Positions 60,566 to 64,000 of a DNA stretch of 64,000 bases are shown in pieces. The notes under the pieces are model-generated. The model was given only the letters and a program-made list of their open reading frames with translations, had not been told where the DNA came from and ran no database searches. Made by a program: the position numbers and the translations under genes. The stretch covers positions 1 to 64,000 of the forward strand of contig WSYJ01000118.1 in assembly GCA_020186115.1 (NCBI GenBank), given 5' to 3'. Position 1 is the first letter of the stretch; each line of letters starts with the position of its first letter. This DNA is from Histomonas meleagridis. Its lineage: Eukaryota > Parabasalia > Tritrichomonadida > Dientamoebidae.

Positions 60566-61417
60566 ATGTACTTGGCAACAAATGGAGCAAATAGAGACAG
60601 AACCCTCGAAGTTGTCAATTATAGAGGCTCTTCATCACCGCGCCCTGTGAGTTCACCTTCTTATTCGGATACAGAACTTCTTTTATCTGGGAATGGATCT
60701 TCTGAATCCCTTCTTCAACCATATTTTGACCTTGCAAACGAAATAAAAATGGACATTTCTCGCCTAGATACAGCATATGATACAATTCTCAAAAAGCAAA
60801 AAGAATGTTTACGACCTACTTTTGTTGATTCCTCCGATTTAATTAGTGAAATCAACACACTTACATCAAATATAAATTCAAAGCTGCAAGATATTTATCA
60901 AAGGATTTCGTATCTCACACTATCAGATGATCATCCTGATCGAAAACGAATATTAGAAAATATTCGGAGCAACCTATTAGAGCAATACAAACAATTCTCC
61001 TTCAAATTCAAGATGGCTCAACAAACATTTTCGATGAGTTTCACAAAGAAAACAAAGCCCAAGAAACGGAAGCAAGTCACAAATGATTTTGAGCCATTTG
61101 ATTTTGGAGAGCCTGGAAGCGAACGACGCCAAGCGCAACTGCAAGATCAGCGTAGTAATGAACAAATAGAACAGATCGCTCAAAGAGCTGAAGAAGTTCG
61201 ATCTATATTTATGGAGTTGTCAACGATCATCGCTGAGCAAGGAACTGTCATTGACCGTATTGACTACAACATCAATGAATCACTGTCGAACGCAATCGAA
61301 GCACACAAAAGTATTGAAAAAGCTGCGAAATATCAGAAAAAGTCGCGAATGTGGATTTGTGCTGTTGTGCTTGCGGTGATGGTTGTTCTGTTGTTTGTTT
61401 TAGCTTTAACAAAATAA
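60566..61417 (+). CDS. Qa-SNARE, syntaxin-16/Tlg2-like
   Basis: The 283-residue protein is a tail-anchored syntaxin. The N-terminal part (about 55-150) is helical like an Habc domain. The SNARE helix at about 200-255 contains VRSIFMELSTIIAEQGTVIDRIDYNINESL, in pieces, with the central Gln in AEQGT. KAAKYQKKSRMW leads into a transmembrane helix (about 262-281). The EQGT..DRIDYN signature and YQKK before the membrane are typical of syntaxin 16/Tlg2, which acts in endosome-to-Golgi fusion. Confidence 0.88.
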   Translation: MYLATNGANRDRTLEVVNYRGSSSPRPVSSPSYSDTELLLSGNGSSESLLQPYFDLANEIKMDISRLDTAYDTILKKQKECLRPTFVDSSDLISEINTLTSNINSKLQDIYQRISYLTLSDDHPDRKRILENIRSNLLEQYKQFSFKFKMAQQTFSMSFTKKTKPKKRKQVTNDFEPFDFGEPGSERRQAQLQDQRSNEQIEQIAQRAEEVRSIFMELSTIIAEQGTVIDRIDYNINESLSNAIEAHKSIEKAAKYQKKSRMWICAVVLAVMVVLLFVLALTK

Positions 61418-62169
61418 AAAATCTATCTTATTGTGTTAATGCCAATTTTTAATTTTTTGAGTTTTAAATGTGAAAACAGAATTATAAGTAATTTAAAAAA
61501 AAATACTCAAACAAGAAATAGCAAAAAGTTCGTTTGCTCATTTACTCATATAATCATTAATTTAAATCTGAGGAGCAAATCATTTCTTCATCTTCAAGGA
61601 AGCATAAAAATATTGAAACAAACACACTAAAATCCCTATTTGTAAAATAAGAAGTAATTGCAACAATTACTGCAAAAGTTACACTATTACCTGGTTTAAA
61701 TAAAAAAATCGAAATTTCAGTCACAAATTTGATCAAGAAACAAAGTAAAATCAGTAACAATTCAAATAAGCATCAAGTTCTGGATTTCTTAATAATAAAC
61801 CAAAAGCAGAAATTCAAACCTAAAAGAAATCATTGCATAGGATTATAACAATAAGCATTTATATTCAATTATTAAAGAAGATATCATAGAATACATAAAA
61901 ATCAACATTTTGATCATTGGTGCCATTTTTTATTAATCTAAAGTTCAAGATCATTATCTCTTTATTCAGAGGAAAATATTGGTTATTAAAAACAATGGTA
62001 AACTAAATGTTTCCACTATTTAAACATTGGATGGCATCAATGTTATTATTTGAGGTTCGAATAACTGTAATATTTGTGAGCTCAGTACATTCTACAAAAA
62101 CATATACGCTTTCACTTATAAGATTATCTCTAATGAAAACTTTTGCCAAAGCAATGCAGTTCTTAAACG
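61418..62169. other. Intergenic region
   Basis: AT-rich, no gene seen. Its right end may include decayed ankyrin-locus sequence. Confidence 0.4.
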
Positions 62170-62648
62170 TCGTCGTTTGTATGTTTTCTAAATTTTTTTG
62201 ATATTTTACAACTTAATTTGGTGTTTTATTATTTTTATTGAAACAGCTTTAATGCATGCATGTAGATATGGATTTATTGAAGTCACAAAATTACTTCTTG
62301 CATATGATGGAATTAATGTGAATCTTCAAACAATTTATTCAATTTACAAAAGGTTAATTAATTTATATTAAAATATATTTAAATAAAATGGAGTTTGCTT
62401 AAATAATATGAAACAGCATTGATATGGGCTTGTATGAAAAACAAAATCGATATTGTGCATTTGCTTTTGAATAGAGAAGATATAGATGTTACAATCAAAG
62501 ATGTTTTTTTGTTTGTTAAAATATCCATTTATTTGTTTCAGTATTCTTTTTTAAATACTGGTATTTCAATTAATTTTTCAAAACAGCTTATGAATATGTG
62601 GATAGTAATTTTGAAGAGATTAGAATGCTTTTGGAAAGGAAACAATAA
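62170..62648 (+). repeat. Orphan 3' end of an ankyrin array, locus G
   Basis: Three ankyrin units survive: TALMHACRYGFIEVTKLLL, TALIWACMKNKIDIVHLLL and TAYEYVDSNFEEIRMLLERKQ. The spacers between them are 80 and 79 nt. The last unit ends in TAA (62646-62648). No DUF3447 head is found upstream, so this is a remnant, yet the units remain open. Confidence 0.75.
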
Positions 62649-62989
62649 AAAATTATAAATAAAATCCTTTCACTATATATATTTTAATTTTTCAATTTCC
62701 GTCTAATTAGTTTTTGCTCTTAATAATAAATTATAAACTTTATTCTTCACTTTAAGTTAAACATAAAAATGAAAACATGAAAAATGTATTTTCCTTTTAT
62801 TTCACTAAAATCAAATAAGAAGAAATATTATTATAATTTAGCTAGCATTCAACAATTATGACGAAAGTAGACATGGAATGGTAAAATAAATCATATTTGA
62901 AAACATTATCAAACATGTTGATGCAAAATTTAGATAATTTATGTTTATAAGAAATCCAAAAAAAAAAAAATGCATTGAAAGAAAATTTC
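62649..62989. other. Convergent intergenic region
   Basis: AT-rich with an A run near 62958. No gene seen. Confidence 0.4.
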
Positions 62990-63679
62990 TCACTCCAGCG
63001 CTTTTAATGCAGCTTTTTCTGCATGAATAAATGTGGTATCAAACACATGTAATGGCGAATCTGATTGGTGAATTAGCAGTCCGATTTCTGTACAGCCAAG
63101 TATTACAGCTTCAGCACCTATCTTTTCCAGTTTCTTGATGATTTCCACATATTTTGCCCGTGATTCAGGAGAAATAATACCTCGACATAGTTCATCATAA
63201 ATTACAGTGTTAACAGTTTCAATATCATTCTGCTCAGGAACTAAAACTTTGATTCCATGACCTTCTAATTTGCTTTTATAAAAATCTTGCGTCATCGTAT
63301 ATTTGGTACCAAGTAATGCAACAGTATGATGGCCAGCGAGAAGTAAGGCTTCTGCAGTAGCATCTGCAATATGAACAATAGGTATTGAAATCTGCTCTTG
63401 AATCTGTGGTGCTACTTTGTGCATTGTATTTGTACAGATTACAATAAAATCAGCACCTGCTTTCTGTAGGTTAGAAGCGGCCTTTCCCAATACTTCGGCG
63501 CTTTTATCCCAATCTCCATCTGACTGGTATTTTTCAATTTCAGCAAAGTCGACACTGTACAGAAGGATTTTCGCTGAGTGAAGACCTCCAAGCTTTTGCT
63601 TTATTGTTTCGTTGATTATTTGGTAGTATGTAACAGTGCTTTCCCAACTCATACCACCTAAAAGACCAATTGTTTTCAT
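62990..63679 (-). CDS. Aspartate/glutamate racemase family enzyme
   Basis: The 229-residue protein is a complete Asp/Glu racemase-family enzyme of bacterial YgeA type. It starts MKTIGLLGGMSWESTVTYY. The first catalytic Cys is in VICTNTMHK (about 82) and the second in VILGCTEIGLL (about 195). The family interconverts D- and L-amino acids without cofactor. Text this close to bacterial proteins in a eukaryotic genome suggests horizontal transfer. The upstream CTCAACAAA-ATG context is like native genes here, so it has probably gained a host promoter. Confidence 0.92.
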   Translation of the reverse strand: MKTIGLLGGMSWESTVTYYQIINETIKQKLGGLHSAKILLYSVDFAEIEKYQSDGDWDKSAEVLGKAASNLQKAGADFIVICTNTMHKVAPQIQEQISIPIVHIADATAEALLLAGHHTVALLGTKYTMTQDFYKSKLEGHGIKVLVPEQNDIETVNTVIYDELCRGIISPESRAKYVEIIKKLEKIGAEAVILGCTEIGLLIHQSDSPLHVFDTTFIHAEKAALKALE

Positions 63680-64000
63680 TTTGTTGAGGTGAAGTGATTT
63701 AACGTATTTTCTATCGTTTGTTTGTTGTTTATTTATAACTCGACAAAAAAAAGTAATTAACAGTCACAATACCATCATGGAATTTTAAAAATGATACATC
63801 TAGTTTGTAAATATTTTTTGTAATTACTCATAATAGTAATTTTGAGAGGATTCTTTATTCAATCACGTTATTTTTTTAATATAGATTTTTTATTTTAAGC
63901 ATTCATGTTCCTTAATTTTATTTTAATATCTTAGTATTAATACATAACATAGCAAATAATGCGTATGATTATTCTATAACTTCCTGTTCAACTTAATAAT
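63680..64000. other. AT-rich window end
   Basis: No gene seen in the last 321 bp. Confidence 0.4.

Overview
ORGANISM. The window looks like nuclear DNA of a parabasalid protist (trichomonad), most likely close to Tritrichomonas. This is inferred, not proven. It is AT-rich and gene-dense. Almost all genes are single-exon, and many sit head-to-head with 75-180 bp between start codons. Start codons lie just downstream of short initiators like the trichomonad Inr (TCAYTW) or CCTTT (M5), and several are preceded by M3-like AACGGTT boxes. It carries several members of the DUF3447/ankyrin family that is expanded in trichomonads, Tc1/mariner-superfamily transposons, surface proteins with a Val/Ile-rich transmembrane segment, and a bacterial-type racemase.

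HOUSEKEEPING GENES. Ribosomal proteins uS5/RPS2, uS12/RPS23 and uL5/RPL11 are intact; uS10/RPS20 is only a 3' fragment. Others are a Rab-like GTPase, a membrane-anchored iPGM-like enzyme, an SLC35F-type transporter, a ZMYND10-like axonemal dynein assembly factor without its MYND finger, an HMG-box protein, a Vta1-like ESCRT factor with a VFTPN minisatellite, TRM112, a ThiF/MoeB E1-like enzyme broken by an in-frame TAA, a derlin, a uridine-kinase-family protein, an exosome RNase-PH subunit, an L-type lectin cargo receptor, a possible ATP6AP2-like protein, a syntaxin-16-like Qa-SNARE and an aspartate/glutamate racemase. There are two tRNA-Asp(GTC) genes in a perfect inverted repeat and one tRNA-Ile(GAT).

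ACCESSORY CONTENT. Seven DUF3447/ankyrin loci lie at about 6.6-12.1 kb (+), 16.4-18.4 kb (-), 27.0-29.0 kb (-), 35.7-36.8 kb (-), 40.7-42.9 kb (+), 47.8-51.9 kb (-) and 62.2-62.6 kb (+, remnant). In all of them the ankyrin units are separated by AT-rich spacers. I counted 49 spacers by hand and 34 are exactly 80 nt, a length that is not a multiple of three; six are 63 nt. Sequence between copies has drifted heavily, yet length and a TTTGG core are kept. Most ankyrin units stay open, and six of the seven arrays end in a unit with its own stop (the seventh ends in a UBR zinc finger). One junction (50729-50740) has only 12 nt and encodes the normal four-residue ankyrin loop, as if a 68-nt block were absent. 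This is the strongest candidate for an undescribed system: non-canonical introns, another form of excision or bypass, or a very unusual pseudogene array.

A pogo-like transposon (42914-44651, TA target duplication, about 60-bp terminal inverted repeats) sits 18 bp after one array. Pseudogenes of a GH99 mannosidase, a coiled-coil protein, a J-domain protein and a surface protein show ongoing gene decay.
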